A stretch of 64,000 nt of DNA, taken from the NCBI RefSeq assembly GCF_905171765.1, contig NC_053391.1:155615565-155679564 (forward strand). The letters run 5' to 3'. Both the position numbers and the translations under genes were made by a program. Below, piece by piece: positions 45,575 through 57,374 of this stretch. The DNA comes from Bufo bufo. Taxonomy: Eukaryota > Chordata > Amphibia > Anura > Bufonidae. Position 1 is the first letter of the stretch; each line of letters starts with the position of its first letter. The notes below the pieces were generated by a model. That model worked only from the letters and a program-made list of their open reading frames with translations, ran no database searches and was not told the origin of the DNA.

Positions 45575-45850
45575 TGTATTTCTCACTAGCAGGCACACTC
45601 TAGTGAATAAGCCCCTTTTTATAATGTCTGCTAAACACACTGCTTTCTGATGGCATACTGTAGATCACACTTGCAGACACACTCTAGTGAATAAGCCCCT
45701 TTTTATAATGTCTGCTAAACACACTGATTTCTGATGGCGTACTGTAGATCTCACTAGCAGGCACACTCTAGTGAATAAGACCCTTTTTATAATGTCTGCT
45801 AAACACACTGCTTTCTGATTGTGTACTGTAGATCTCACTAATATCAAATC
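45575..45850 (-). repeat. About 88-bp leader array, three units
   Basis: Units share GGCACACTCTAGTGAATAAG, CCCTTTTTATAATGTCTGCT and AAACACACTGCTTTCTGATG. It is distinct from the adjacent 92-bp array. Both lie between the copy C TATA box and its start codon. Confidence 0.85.
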
Positions 45851-46146
45851 TTTCTGTCTTTTAAAAGCTTTTGGGTACTTAAAAAAGCGATTTTCCAGCC
45901 CTGCACTATCTATCCCTTCCTGATGACGCCTGTCCCTGATACTGCTGAATTTAACCCCTGGTAAAAAAAAAAAAAAAAATGGTGCTGCACTGCTGTCAAA
46001 CACACACTGTAGTCCTTAAGAGGACTGTTTGGTCTTTCGATAGTTTTTTGGGAGTTAAATCTGGGAATTTCCAGCAAAACGCTATCTGTCCCTGCCTACT
46101 GTCTGCTCTCCCTGACACTGAATGATCCGAGCGCGGGACATCGGCT

Positions 46147-46156
46147 CCTATATAAA
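46147..46156 (-). promoter_or_regulatory. Putative TATA box of hAT copy C
   Basis: TTTATATAGG on the minus strand, in the same relative position as the TATA elements of copies A and B, upstream of the leader arrays. Confidence 0.5.
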
Positions 46157-46192
46157 CTAGTATCACGTGTTCCAGCCAGCCAATCATGGACC

Positions 46193-46844
46193 ATGACAGC
46201 GGGATCATCCCCAGACCCTCCCAGTAATTTATCCGCCAGTTTCACCACATGCCATACCCTGGCACCAGGGAGAGAGCAAACTATTCTACTGAGGCAGTCT
46301 TGGCGACAAATTAATCTATCCGTCTTCTTGATTATAGAATCCCCTATAACCACTAACAGTCTAGGCCTACCTGCACTACACCCCCCCCTCCCCCATCCCC
46401 CCCCCTCCCCCCGAGTACTAGCTGGGCTGTTCTCCCGGCTGTTAGGGACAACAGTATCCACTAGGGCTGCCATTTCTGAAACTGACACCCTTGCATTATC
46501 GCCCAACTTGGCAATTTTGCTTGGAAGCACAGAAACAGGATTGGCCTTCCTCTTCTTAGATCTCTTTCTACTCCCTCTAAATATATTAACCCAGCTAGTT
46601 GCCTGTTCCTGTTAATCCACCAACTGATCTTCAACATCCATATCTACCCTACTAACTGGTTGCTCAGTGATCAGCATGCTCCTCCCAAGATTGTCAATCG
46701 CCCTTCCAGATCTCTAACACGAGCTTCCAGATGGGCAACATGCTCACATCTTTCACAGCAGTATTCACCCTGGAACACCTGCTCCAGTTGTGCATACATA
46801 TGGCAGATTGTGCACTGAAGGAAACCTCCAATGTTGCTAGCCAT
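46193..46844 (-). pseudogene. CR1-like ORF1 fragment with SGNH esterase start
   Basis: From the ATG at 46844 the frame reads MASNIGGFLQCTICHMYAQL then CCERCEHVAHLEARVRDLEG: a Cys/His cluster (CxxC, CC, CxxH) followed by a short coiled coil. A frameshift or stop near 46625 separates it from a second frame with KRSKKRKANP and LLVVIGDSIIKKTDRLICRQ, the GDS block I of an SGNH hydrolase, plus VCSLPGARVWHVV. The catalytic 'HxGTND' block is lost where hAT sequence begins at 46190. Zinc finger plus esterase is the known layout of CR1-type LINE ORF1. It is partial and broken. Confidence 0.6.
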
Positions 46845-46859
46845 TATCCCAGTTGCAAA

Positions 46860-47285
46860 AAGAAACTATGAAGATGAAAAAGGTAGATTACTTACAGGCA
46901 CTTTGTGCCTTGTCTTTTGCTCCTTGTCTTTAACTCCGGTTCTTTAACCACTTAGTCACAAGCCACTTAGTGCAGCAAGCCCAGCAAGAGCAAAGCAAAT
47001 CTAGTGTGCATTATCCCATAAACTTTACAACTGAGTTCATGATTTATATTGGTTTATTTTTTGATATTGGCAATTACTCACTATTGTCCATAATTCACCT
47101 ACCAACCCATATGAGAGTTGGACATGGTCACTTATTCCAGTAGCCTCACACTAATGAAAATTTGTAGTCTATAACAATATCACATCCACTGCTGTGTCTT
47201 GATGCCCTAGATACAGGTTCTAACTCTCTCTAGACAGTAATCAAGAGTAGGGTGAAGCTTGACACACAGGGGGTCACAGACTGTG
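46860..47285. other. Unassigned stretch
   Basis: No gene or repeat recognised. Confidence 0.4.
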
Positions 47286-47301
47286 TTAAAGGACCTTTCA
47301 G

Positions 47302-48031
47302 AAAAAATACACTTTCCCTTAGTGCTGGATACGGTGTTTTTCACAAAAATAACTACTAATGTCCGGAGGACTAATATGCACCTATTAATCCAGCACCCAT
47401 TCCAAGATACCTAATATTTAATATTTAACTTTTATTAGTATGCTAGTAAAACCGAATTGCTAACTTAACTATATGTTAAAATCCCAGTGCGTCGCAGTCC
47501 TCACTTGTTTAGTTTTATTTACTATAGTGTTGTCCAGCATCCCCTTCCTTAGTATGGGGTGACAGGTCGCTACTAATTAACACTGCTGCGGCTGGCTGCA
47601 CGCTGCCAGCATGCTATGTATTCAGTGCTGCGATTCCCCTTATGCTGCTTGGGGCTGCGGACTGCACTGTGTTAAAACTGAAGCCTCAAGCGTGAGGCTT
47701 CAGTTTTAACACAGTGCAGTCCGCAGCCCCAAGCAGCATAAGGGGAATCGCAGCACTGAATACATAGCATGCTGGCAGCGTGCAGCCAGCCGCAGCAGTG
47801 TTAATTAGTAGCGACCTGTCACCCCATACTAAGGAAGGGGATGCTGGACAACACTATAGTAAATAAAACTAAACAAGTGAGGACTGCGACGCACTGGGAT
47901 TTCAACATATAGTTAAGTTAGCAATTCGGTTTTACTAGCATACTAATAAAAGTTAAATATTAAATATTAGGTATCTTGGAATGGGTGCTGGATTAATAGG
48001 TGCATATTAGTCCTCCGGACATTAGTAGTTA
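47302..48031. mobile_element. Foldback insertion: 341-bp arms, 4-base loop
   Basis: Arms 47348-47688 and 47693-48033 are inverted copies with AGCG as loop. I find about one mismatch (near 47475). The block is bounded by the 16-base direct repeat TTAAAGGACCTTTCAG at 47286-47301 and 48032-48047, which looks like a target duplication. The first 46 bases after the left repeat are not in the palindrome. It has no protein-coding capacity. The 14-16-bp duplications around PLE foldbacks elsewhere in the window suggest a related mechanism, but no PLE motif is seen in these arms. Confidence 0.75.
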
Positions 48032-48049
48032 TTAAAGGACCTTTCAGGA

Positions 48050-48180
48050 ACAGGAGTTATTGATGAGGGAGTCAAAAGATTATAAACAATAATCCCTTTA
48101 TTAAAAAAATAAGTAAGTTCTAAAACAATGTGTTTCTGGGCTCTAGGGCACCTTCCTTAGGTTGCAGAAGTGACACATAT
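48050..48180 (-). mobile_element. PLE pseudo-LTR-like fragment
   Basis: On the minus strand AAGGAAGGTGCCCTAGAGCC is followed by AGAAACACATTG, resembling the stem II and GAAAC region of the hammerhead-like motifs at the PLE loci, but with core substitutions. It lies just outside the 16-base repeat of the foldback. Confidence 0.4.
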
Positions 48181-48186
48181 ACAAAC

Positions 48187-48374
48187 AATAAAAGACAAAA
48201 ATATGCAATGCGACAACTCACTGCAATATAGAGTACAAAATTGCATAATAATTACAAGTGCTACACTATAAGTGAGAGATACTTGGCAAATCGTTTTGTA
48301 CAAAATTATTTGAGCCCGTCTGCCGCACGTCAAGGCGATCTCTGTTAGACGGGTTCCTAACACTAAATTCTACC
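48187..48374 (-). repeat. Direct duplication, copy 1
   Basis: About 188 bases recur with about 97% identity at 48584-48770, offset about 394. They share CAATGCGACAACTCACTGCA, TTACAAGTGCTACACTATAA and TCTCTGTTAGACGGGTTCCT. An antisense open frame of about 68-74 codons appears in both copies, but nothing identifies it as a gene. Confidence 0.85.
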
Positions 48375-48583
48375 TGTTAAGTGCCATGACGGCTACCATA
48401 CACTTCAGGGAGTGTAGGTTCCACCTTATTAAAATCAGCCTATAGGGCAGACAGGGTGGTGAGGAGTGCATGACTGAGGAGGCAGCCACACCTCCAGTAC
48501 AAACTGCAAAGAAAGACAAAAAAGGGGGTCAGTCAGCACATACCAAACCGCAGGAGCACATTGCCATTGCAGGGAACAACATT

Positions 48584-48770
48584 AAAAGACAAAAACATGC
48601 AATGCGAAAACTCACTGCAATATAGAGTACACAATTGCATAATAATTACAAGTGCTACACTATAAGTGAGAGATACTTGGCAAATCGTTTTGTACAAAAT
48701 TATTTGAGCCCGTCTGCCGCACATCAAGGCGATCTCTGTTAGACGGGTTCCTAACACTAAATTCTACACT
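48584..48770 (-). repeat. Direct duplication, copy 2
   Basis: Second copy of 48187-48374 in the same orientation. Confidence 0.85.
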
Positions 48771-48918
48771 AACACTAAATATACAGTAGTATTTATGGCA
48801 AAAAATGCGCCAACAAATAGGCCATGCCCCCAATGCTGATCAATATGCACAAAATGTCAAAAAGTTAACAAAACAAAAATGGATATAACTACCACATAAA
48901 ACATAAATGGAGTGTTCA

Positions 48919-49442
48919 TGTCACCGCCAGATCTCTGAGAAGTTCTGATAGACGTTCTTCAGTACCTCTGATGTTCTTTTGTTTTGCTTTTGCTTTGACA
49001 TCTCTTCTCCCTCTCCCAGCTGTCATCTATTAGCAGTGATTGCCTCCCTATATATCTCCTCCCATACTGCTTCACTTTGCGGTTTATACTACTTCCTGGA
49101 TTGGGTTCACTGCTTGAAGTTGCTACTGCTGGTTCCTCAAGATAAGTCTATTTTGTATTTGTGTTTTCCTGTTGGCTTGATTCTAGGTGACCCTGACTCC
49201 CTCTGTATTGAGTGCAGGGAGCCGGTGGTCATGTCCCCTCACTATTATAGGGTTTGCAGGTGTTACTCAGTCTAAGGTACGTGGACATGCAACTTTCTAT
49301 CATTGAGATCTTTGCATGGGCTGAGCAGTGAGGGAGAGCTCTAGGGCATTAATAGGGCTCACCCTTTTCTTCCTTAGTTTTGGATCAAGTCAGTCGGATC
49401 TTTATTTGTTACTTATTGTTTCCTGCAACACCATCCGTGACA
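48919..49442 (+). mobile_element. Solo LTR, perfect 5-bp target duplication
   Basis: Begins TGTCACCGCC, ends ATCCGTGACA, flanked by GTTCA at 48914-48918 and 49443-49447. A TATA-like CTATATATC lies at 49048. Length is 524 with no internal genes. The ends share the TGTCAC...GTGACA style of the other solo LTRs here. Confidence 0.85.
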
Positions 49443-49749
49443 GTTCATTAATATTATAAAGATATGATAAAACTTCATGAGAAGCAGAATTGCCAAAATG
49501 AGTAGTAGAGAACTATATAATACATTTAAAGGGGTTCTACAGGAATGATTTAAAATTGAGAATGTGAGCAGGATTGGTTTCCACCACTTACAGAACTGCC
49601 TAGGGGGTTAGAAGGTGGGTCCTCACTACACACTACACTCTGGCACTTTCATAAACAATACTACATATTGGTGAGTGTTCCTGTCAGGCTGCTAAGCCAT
49701 GAGGGCACATCATAGTCTGCATCATATCATTATTGTAGAGCAGTGTAAC

Positions 49750-50405
49750 TGTCACGAGGGTGTCAAGAGCCACGTTTGACTCCGTTATACCCGGGGTTAG
49801 GAAGTCGCAGCGGGTGGCTGCGCGCTCTATGTCTAAAGATCGCGCTGTTACTTAATGGTAGCTTTCTGTGTTTGCCTTGCAATCCTTTTTGTCTCATTCA
49901 GGGATCCGTAGCTTCTTCTCCTCAGCTGTTTCTTGTCCGGCACTCCCAACCTCTTTATATTCCCCTCTCCCACTTCTCTGGTTGCCAGATATAGAGCTTC
50001 CTGCCTGGACTTCTATACTGACCCACTGGAGCTGAGTTGCAGTTATTCCTGGTTGTCGTACCAGAGCATTACCCTCCGGATCCCTGTTGGTTGTTTGTGT
50101 TCGCCCACCTGGGACTATATGTTTCATCAGTATTGTCTGTCCTCTCCCTGGTGTTTCCCTTTAGTGTTAGTGGTGCGGACTAGTGTTCCCACTGCCCTAT
50201 TCACTACTTAGGGCTCATCTTAGGGAAAGCCAGGGTTTAGGCATGTGATCGGCGTACGGGTGAGAAACCCGTCTAGGGACGTCAGGGCAGTCAGGTGCCA
50301 GCCTCAAGGTGAGTTAGGGGTCACCATCTTTTCCTCTCCCTTGGACAGGGCCTTCCTTTTCCCTCCCTTTGCATCACGTATGTGATCGGCACTCCGGTCG
50401 TTATA
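49750..50405 (+). mobile_element. Solo LTR, perfect 5-bp target duplication
   Basis: Begins TGTCACGAGG and is flanked by GTAAC at 49745-49749 and 50406-50410. The 3' end reads CGTTATA where relatives have CGTGACA, two substitutions, so the usual CA end is decayed. A TATA-like CTTTATATTC lies near 49951. Confidence 0.8.
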
Positions 50406-50410
50406 GTAAC

Positions 50411-52466
50411 TTGTAGTGAAGCCTCACCCCATCAGGCATCCAGTCATGCTCACATTCTATAGGACAAGTTGCTGGTGGCCATTTGAACTCATTCACAGAA
50501 AATCCTTTTAATTAATCCTTTTAATGTACTCAGACGAGACCTTTGCTATCAGCGCTTCCAATATACCAGCAGGCCATGCTGGAATTCCTAAGTACTTGAG
50601 AGTGAAGAGAGAGAGAGAGAGACAGGAAAAAAGAGACATGGTGAATTAAGGGTAGATATGAAGGGAAGTGATGACAGAGATAGAGGGACAGACTGGAGAG
50701 TGGGGGGAAGGCTGGACAGATGACAAACCCTAGATACAAAGGGAAACCATGGAAACAAAAGATGGAATGGATGTGTTAAATGGATCTTTGCATAAATAAA
50801 TAAATAAATGACTGGGGATGCACAGAGGAAAAATATGTGTATACATATAAAGGTAAATAATACTCTTGGTACGAAAATGGTACACTCTTAGTATGGAAAT
50901 ATACTATGATGTTCAATGAAACAGTTGATCAGAAATATATAAATCAATAGATAGATAATAGACAAAATAAAATAATTGCAATAAAATGAATGATCATTGT
51001 TTTAGAAGTTCTTTATTTATTTAGTAAACAGATTATCATTTATAATCCTTTAAATGCCTCATCAATCATTCCTACACCTGCAAAGTTCTGTACCACAGTC
51101 TGTGACCCATGTCTCAAGCTTTGTCCTACGCTTGATCTATATTAGAAGGCCAAACATGGTCACTTCTTCAAGCAATCAACCCACACCCATTACTATTGTG
51201 TTATCAGCCCATAAGTCACCCTTCGCCCAATAAAATGGCCAAACATCGCCAACCGTTCCAATTATCAAAATCGACAGTGTAATACAGTACCAGCTAAGTA
51301 GATGAGAATTTCAAAATGTCACCTACACTGTTTGGAAATTTGCCATAGGGTAATTGGTAAGGTAATTTAGAAATCCGCAGCATGTCAATTGTGTGGATTC
51401 TCAATGCAGATTTCATTCTTTGCAATGCAAAGGGTAAGATCTGGGGCAAATATGCAAATAACACATTACTGCTGCAAAATAGTGGCCAACAAGGTGCTCA
51501 CTCACTCCAGGCATTGACTAGGCTACATAGAAAGCGATCTGATTCTGCTTGGGAGGGAGACTAGAGTTGCGATCTGGACAGGGATGGTAAAAGGTAGGTA
51601 GTTAAATGATCCATGGGTGCTTCCCATCTAAAGGCAGGGTTGCTGTGCTAATGGAGTGGGTATGTTACAACAGGCAAGGCCATGTTAGCTCCGTTTGGTG
51701 CCTGCACAGAACTATTGGCCAGCATCAAGAGCAATAGAGGAGGAACCAGAGCTCCATCATCACTGACGGAGTGACTGTGCAGCAGCAGTGGTTAGATTAC
51801 AGGGGGCAGGGCTGCTCCACTGAAGTCCACAATTACAGGGGGCGCTGCAGGAAATGAAGGAGCTGAAACTCAATTTACTATAGCTCACGACAGCAACCAA
51901 ACCTGAAAGATCTGGAGAAGATCTGTATGGAGGAGTGGGCCAAAATCTCTGCTGCAGTGTGTTCAAACTTGGTCAAGAACTACAGGAAAGGTCTGATCTC
52001 AGTAATTGCAAACAAAGGTTTATGTACCAAATATTAGGTTAATTATTAAAAAAATTATACAATGTGATTTTCTGGATTATTTTTATTAGATGATATCTCT
52101 CACAGTTGAAGTGAAGTGTATGTTGTTAAATTGAATAACTATGTATATGCAATTTACGTAATGTTGTATAAGTTTTGATCCAATAAAAGTAATGTGTACA
52201 TCCTATATGATTATAGGGTAGCTTCATAACAACTGCATGGTCTGCCTCTATTGGAGGTCTGCTACTGGTCAGACTATATATTTTATGTCAGACATCATGA
52301 ACACATCACTAGTAATGACATCACTATAGCTTTTTTTCTGGTGGATGAAAAGGATTTCCTTTCTAGATATTTACAAAGAGGTTTATGCATGCAATGTTTC
52401 ACTTTAAGCTTATTAATAAAATAAAGCTATGAATTAGTAGAACTTTGTCAATATTAAAGCATCATA
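50411..52466. other. Mostly unassigned intergenic sequence
   Basis: It contains a GA-rich run near 50605-50625 and (AAAT)n near 50793-50812. Short open frames lack any recognisable motif. I see no exon-like or repeat structure. Confidence 0.45.
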
Positions 52467-52994
52467 TGTTGCAGTGGAGCTGCCAGAGGGCCATATGAGG
52501 TCCATTAAAATGGTGTATCTCACCCAGAGGAAGCTGGGTGAGAACAAGAAAAGCTGGGAAAATAGGTTTTTCCCACCGTATGCAGCAGCTAGGCTGGTAA
52601 TTAAGATAATTAGCAGCAGGGCTGAGGAGCTCAGTAAATGTGGGTTGAGTTCCTCAATCAGAGCTTCCTGTCTGGGGAAGGAGCAGGCTGTGCCAAGGCC
52701 TGTGGGAGCCAGGACCCTCTCTACCCTATGTAGGGTAAGCACCGTGTTGTGTTTTGGAGAGCTGGGTGGTAGACCCAGATCCAGACAGAGGGGGAAATAC
52801 TGTGTAGTCAGTGGCCAGATGGCCGAGGATTTATGCTTATGATTTATGTTTGGTCTGCTGTAAAAGTGACAATAAAGCTGGTCGTAGCCAGTTTGCACCC
52901 AAGTCTGCAGCGTTGGAGTGGCTTCTTGAGGTGTGCCAAACGTCTAAGGTGAGAAGACGGCGATCCTGGAGAGCTAAATTACCCAGAGTGGTCA
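52467..52994 (+). mobile_element. Candidate solo LTR with 4-bp duplication
   Basis: Begins TGTTGCAGTGG, ends AGAGTGGTCA, flanked by CATA at 52463-52466 and 52995-52998. A polyadenylation signal, GACAATAAAGC, lies near 52869, about 125 bases before the end, as expected in an LTR. A 4-bp match alone can arise by chance, and I do not recognise the family. Confidence 0.5.
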
Positions 52995-52998
52995 CATA

Positions 52999-53929
52999 TG
53001 ATTTACATTTTAATGTAAAACATAATAAAAGTAGAATACTTGTAGTGAAGGTCAAAACATCTGAAGGGCTCTGATTTGCATGATTTACATATAAAGTAAT
53101 AATGTTAATTTTGCTTCTATTTATTCAGTTTAAGAAAGATTGCACATATAAATAAATACATATTATTTCTGCTGTAAAAGCTCCAAAAAGCTACTTTTTT
53201 TATTATCTTTTTATGGATTTTGTTCAGTCTATTAAAACACCTGCTGTAAATCAAACTTTCAAGGATAGGTAAAAACCTTGAATACTGTCAGTTTTACAAT
53301 ACCACCATGTTTAATTTGCTAATATTCATATGAACAGACCTATTAAGTATACTTTATTATCAAGCTATATTAGAGGTCAAATGTTCCAAGGTGACTGGCA
53401 ATATTCTTGAGTTAATGCATATATTGTGTGGCAAGGCTAAGATTGTAGACTGTTACATTACAATGGAATGTCTGAAGGCTTTTCTTCCATGGAGAGCTAG
53501 AAGTCAGATTCAGTATAGGGCATTTTGGTGCATTAGGTAGATAAAGAAATTGCAAAACTGCACCTCCCATTTCCAATTTAATTTGGTCATTTGTAGAGAA
53601 AAGGCTAATGAGAACAACATTGGTGTTGCACAGAAGTGAATGGGTTAGTAGGCATATTTCTGAGTCAAGTAGCTGATGTCAAGTGGCTACTCACCTACAC
53701 AGGCTCCAGTGCGGTCTGCGCTCATCACTGCTCCACAATTTGGTGGCAGTTGTTGAGTGCAGGGATTCTGCTTTACAGTCAGCTTTGAATGGAAAAATCA
53801 GGCTTTGAGGTCCCAATAATTGGTGTGATAAGCATTTTTAACATATGCCTTACATTTACATAGGTCATGCCACCAAACATGCTAACATACTGTGTTCCAA
53901 TCACAAGTAGAGCATATATCCGTCATCAC
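52999..53929. other. Unassigned AT-rich stretch
   Basis: No gene or repeat recognised. Confidence 0.4.
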
Positions 53930-54680
53930 ACTCCAAAATTAGGACCTCAGACCATACCTAGGAATAAGCATACCCTAAATTAAGTATTGTCCCCAAAACA
54001 AATGCAGACACTAGAATAATCCTAGAATACAACCCAAAAATAAAGATCCAAACCCCAAGATAAATATAGAGTTCAGACTAGAAGCTCGAGTAAATACAGA
54101 CCCCCAAATAAATACAGGGCCCCAAAAGAAACATAGCTGACAGACCAAACCCCCTGAATAAATGTAGACCCTAGAATAAATACAGGCCCCCAAGAACTGT
54201 AAGTAAATACAGACTCAGACCAGACCCTGAAGGAATAAAGATCCCAATATAATTCTAGAACGTACACTTATATAAAGATCCAGACCCCAAAAAATTTTTA
54301 TACCTCAAACTAGGCTGTAGAGTAAATAAAGACCCCAAATCCCTTAAATATAAATTTATACCACACCCTACATTCAATCCCCAGAATAACCTTAGAATGC
54401 ACCCTAAGATATGGTTTGAGATGAAACTCTAAATTAAATACAGACTCCAAATGACAGAGCAAATACAGAGCTCAAACCAGACTTCAGAGCAACTAAAGAC
54501 CTCTGAATACAGACTACTTAAGCCCCTAGAATTGATAAACATAGGCCAGACCCCTAAATACAGAGGCCAGAATACAAACAGACCATACAATAAATAAAGG
54601 CCCCCAAAATAACTATGGACCCAGACTAAATCCCCTAAATACAGACCCCAGATCCACTACATTCAGACCCTAAACAAAGA
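53930..54680 (+). repeat. Degenerate AATAAATACAGACCCC array
   Basis: Words such as AATAAATACAGACCCC, AGACCCCAAATA and CCTAGAATAAAT recur every 20-40 bases in the same strand sense, with heavy divergence. It is probably an old minisatellite. Antisense frames rich in YSRV or GAYI words are artefacts. Confidence 0.7.
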
Positions 54681-54869
54681 GATGAGAAACTTACGCATAC
54701 AGTAGCAGCTTACACTCTCCTCCCATGTGGAGCTTTGTAGCACCTCACTACCTCCCAACTTTTCAAAAGGCCAAGCAGTGACAATATTGACGCACAAGCA
54801 GCATGGCGCAATTCATTTTTGTAATGCTAAGCCAAGCTTCTAACTTTGCTCAATGTCAATCTTTACACC

Positions 54870-55140
54870 CCTTAGTTCTTCCACACAGTAGAATGCCTTA
54901 GTGCTCCTACAGAGTAGATTGCTCCCTTAGTTTCCCCATATATTAGTTAGGCCCCCTTAATGCCCCATACAGTAGAATGCTTGCCTAGTGCTGCCACACA
55001 GTAAATATTCTCCTTTTAGTGCCCCCTTACAGTAGAATTTACCCTTTAGTGCTCCTACACAGTAGAATGTCCCCTTAGTACACCCACACAGTTAAGTGCC
55101 CCCTTAGTACCCCACACAGTAGTTATGCCCCCTTAGGCTA
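54870..55140 (+). repeat. About 30-bp array, CCCCTTAGTGC type
   Basis: About eight diverged units of CACACAGTAGAATGCCCCCT TAGTGCTCC type. The same unit reappears at about 55620-55710, so the two blocks may be one array interrupted by the sequence between. Confidence 0.75.
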
Positions 55141-55619
55141 ATAAATATGTGATACTAGATTAAACTCTAGATTAGACACTAGATCTTGGTGTCCTGACAG
55201 AATGGGTAGAATCATATACTCAGGCTACAGCAAAATAGCTGCTGCAGCTTCATTGAACTTCTCCACTTAGCGTTCCCCCTAGTACTTGGAGCATCACTAA
55301 CAATGTCACTAACAAGTGTCTTGTGACATAACATCTGTGGTTTCTGGCCATGGAAGACGCTTATGATAATGAACTGGATTGTGTAAAATTTCAGAAGTTG
55401 GTTGGCCAGGAATGCCAAGCGTGATGAAGACCACACTAAGATCCTGGCCCACCTCCTCAGGCACATGAATTAGATCCACTCTCTGGGGTGTAACTGGAAA
55501 AGACTGTGCCCCACAGCAAAAATGCCCCCCCCCCTCCTTCCCCGAGAAACTTTTCCACAACCCCCCTCCCACAGCTAATCAAGATAGCCCAAAATCAAAT
55601 AACCCCACCCACTCAGTAT

Positions 55620-55710
55620 TTATGCCTTCTTAGTTACCACACAGTAGATATGCGTCCTTAGTCCATCCTGACAGTAGTTCTCCCCCTTAATGCCCCCAAA
55701 CAGTAGTATT
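55620..55710 (+). repeat. Outlying units of the CCCCTTAGTGC array
   Basis: Three units related to 54870-55140 (CACAGTAGATATGCGTCCTT, CAGTAGTTCTCCCCCTTAAT). Confidence 0.65.
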
Positions 55711-56486
55711 TCCACTAATATAAGAGACGGTCTCCAGTAGTGTAAAAAAATAAAAATCAGTAACACTCACCTAGCCCCATTCTTCCGACTAATGGAGCAC
55801 ATCCCGGCCTCCCCAGCAGGGACCATGTGTGATGTAATTGCACCTGCTGGGATGCATAGACAGGACAAGCTGAAGATGATCCTCAGTCTGTGTGCTCTTC
55901 TACTCAGTCCTACAGGCAAAGTCATTGGATTGTGCCTGCTGGAAATAGCACAGCCAGGGAATGACACCCGGACCGTAATGGATGACAGGGACGGACATCG
56001 CCTGAGCACACATACTGTACAGTCCTCATTATTATGTGTGTGTAGTGGGGGAGGGGTCACTTTAATAACCCCAAAAAGGAGGACATGACAGCCCGAAAAG
56101 AAGGGCATCACATCCCCAAAAGGAGAACATTATCCCCGGGTCAGAAAGTGACAATATAAAACACAGAAAATAAACCATAGGGTACCTGTACATGTAGTTG
56201 AATACATGCGTTTTTTCTGAACAGATTCCCATTTTTGAGGCTTTAGCTAGATTTTACCTTTTTCTAATGAACTGTGAGATCTGCTGCAAAATATATAAAA
56301 TCCACACAAAAACTGCATTTATAAATTGTGGTTATTAGTGCTGTTTGGGTGCAGAAACGTACAGAAATTTGTGTGGATATTCTGCCCAATCTCCTGCCCC
56401 TGTTTGCAGGTACTTATAAGCCAACATTAGAAATTAATAACATAAATCATTGCTTTATGTATTTAGTGCTCTGGAGCAGGGATACT
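55711..56486. other. Unassigned stretch
   Basis: Two overlapping open frames of about 98 and 114 codons lie antiparallel near 55767-56111. Neither resembles a known protein and there is no splice or promoter context that I can support. Confidence 0.45.
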
Positions 56487-56839
56487 TTAACCACCTCAGC
56501 TCCCCTAGCTTAAACACCCTTAATGACCAGGCCACTTTTTACACTTCTGCACTACACTACTTTCACGGTTTATTGCTCGGTCATACAACTTACCACCCAA
56601 ATGAATTTTACCTCCTTTTCTTCTCACTAATAGAGCTTTCATTTGGTGATATTTCATTGCTGCTGACATTTTTACTTTTTTTGTTATTAATCAAAATTTA
56701 CTAAAAAAAAATCAAAAAAATGACATTTTTCACTTTCAGTTGTAATTTTTTTTTTTTTAAAAAGACATCCATATATAAATTTTTCTCAAAATTTATTGTT
56801 CTACATGTATTTGATAAAAAAAAAATGTTTGGGTAAAAA

Positions 56840-57374
56840 AAAAAAATGGTTCTCTCACCCAGCATGGGTATATGTAAAATGACACCCCAAAACACATTGC
56901 CCAACTTCTCCTGAGTACGGCGATACCCGATGTGTGACACTTTTTTGCAGCCTAGGTGGGCAAAGGGGCCCAAATTCCAAAGAGCACCTTTAGGTTTTCA
57001 CAGGGCATTTTTTACACATTTTGATTTCAAACTACTTCCCACACATTAGGGCCCCTAAAATGCCAGGGCAGTATAACTACCCCACAAGTGACCCCATTTT
57101 GGAAATAGTGAGTTCATGGAAGTTTTTATTTTTTGCCACAAGTTAGTGGAATATGAGACTTTGTAAGAAAAAAATATAAAAATCATAATTTTCCGCTAAC
57201 TTGTGACAAAAAATAAAAAATTCTAGGAACTCGCCATGCCCCTCACGGAATACCTTGGGGTGTCTTCTTTCCAAAATGGGGTCACTTGTGGGGTAGTTAT
57301 ACTGCCCTGGCATTTTAGGGGCCCTAATGCGTGAGAAGTAGTTTGAAATCAAAATGTGTAAAAAATGACCTGTG
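56840..57374. repeat. Palindromic unit of the piggyBac array, left part
   Basis: It contains TCTCACCCAGCATGGGTATA, GACACCCCAAAACACATT, CCACTAACTTGTGACAAAAA and the inverse, matching the array units at 30000-32700. It is cut at 57374 by the solo LTR. Confidence 0.85.

Larger units (their letters stand above)
42618..46190 (-). mobile_element. hAT copy C, internally deleted
   Basis: The left terminus TAGAGTTGAGCGGACACC is at 42618. Reading leftward from the right side come a minus-strand TATA box (46147), two leader arrays, the transposase N-terminus (45133) and a C-terminal domain near 43100. The upstream end merges with a CR1-like fragment near 46190, and no matching right terminus is seen. 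Confidence 0.6.

Noticed and set aside
52434..52898. A 154-codon minus-strand frame with an overlapping plus-strand frame
   Set aside because: It falls within the candidate solo LTR. The hydrophobic stretches do not match any membrane protein family that I can name.
55767..56111. Overlapping antiparallel frames of 98 and 114 codons
   Set aside because: No homology that I recognise, no composition bias and no promoter or splice context.
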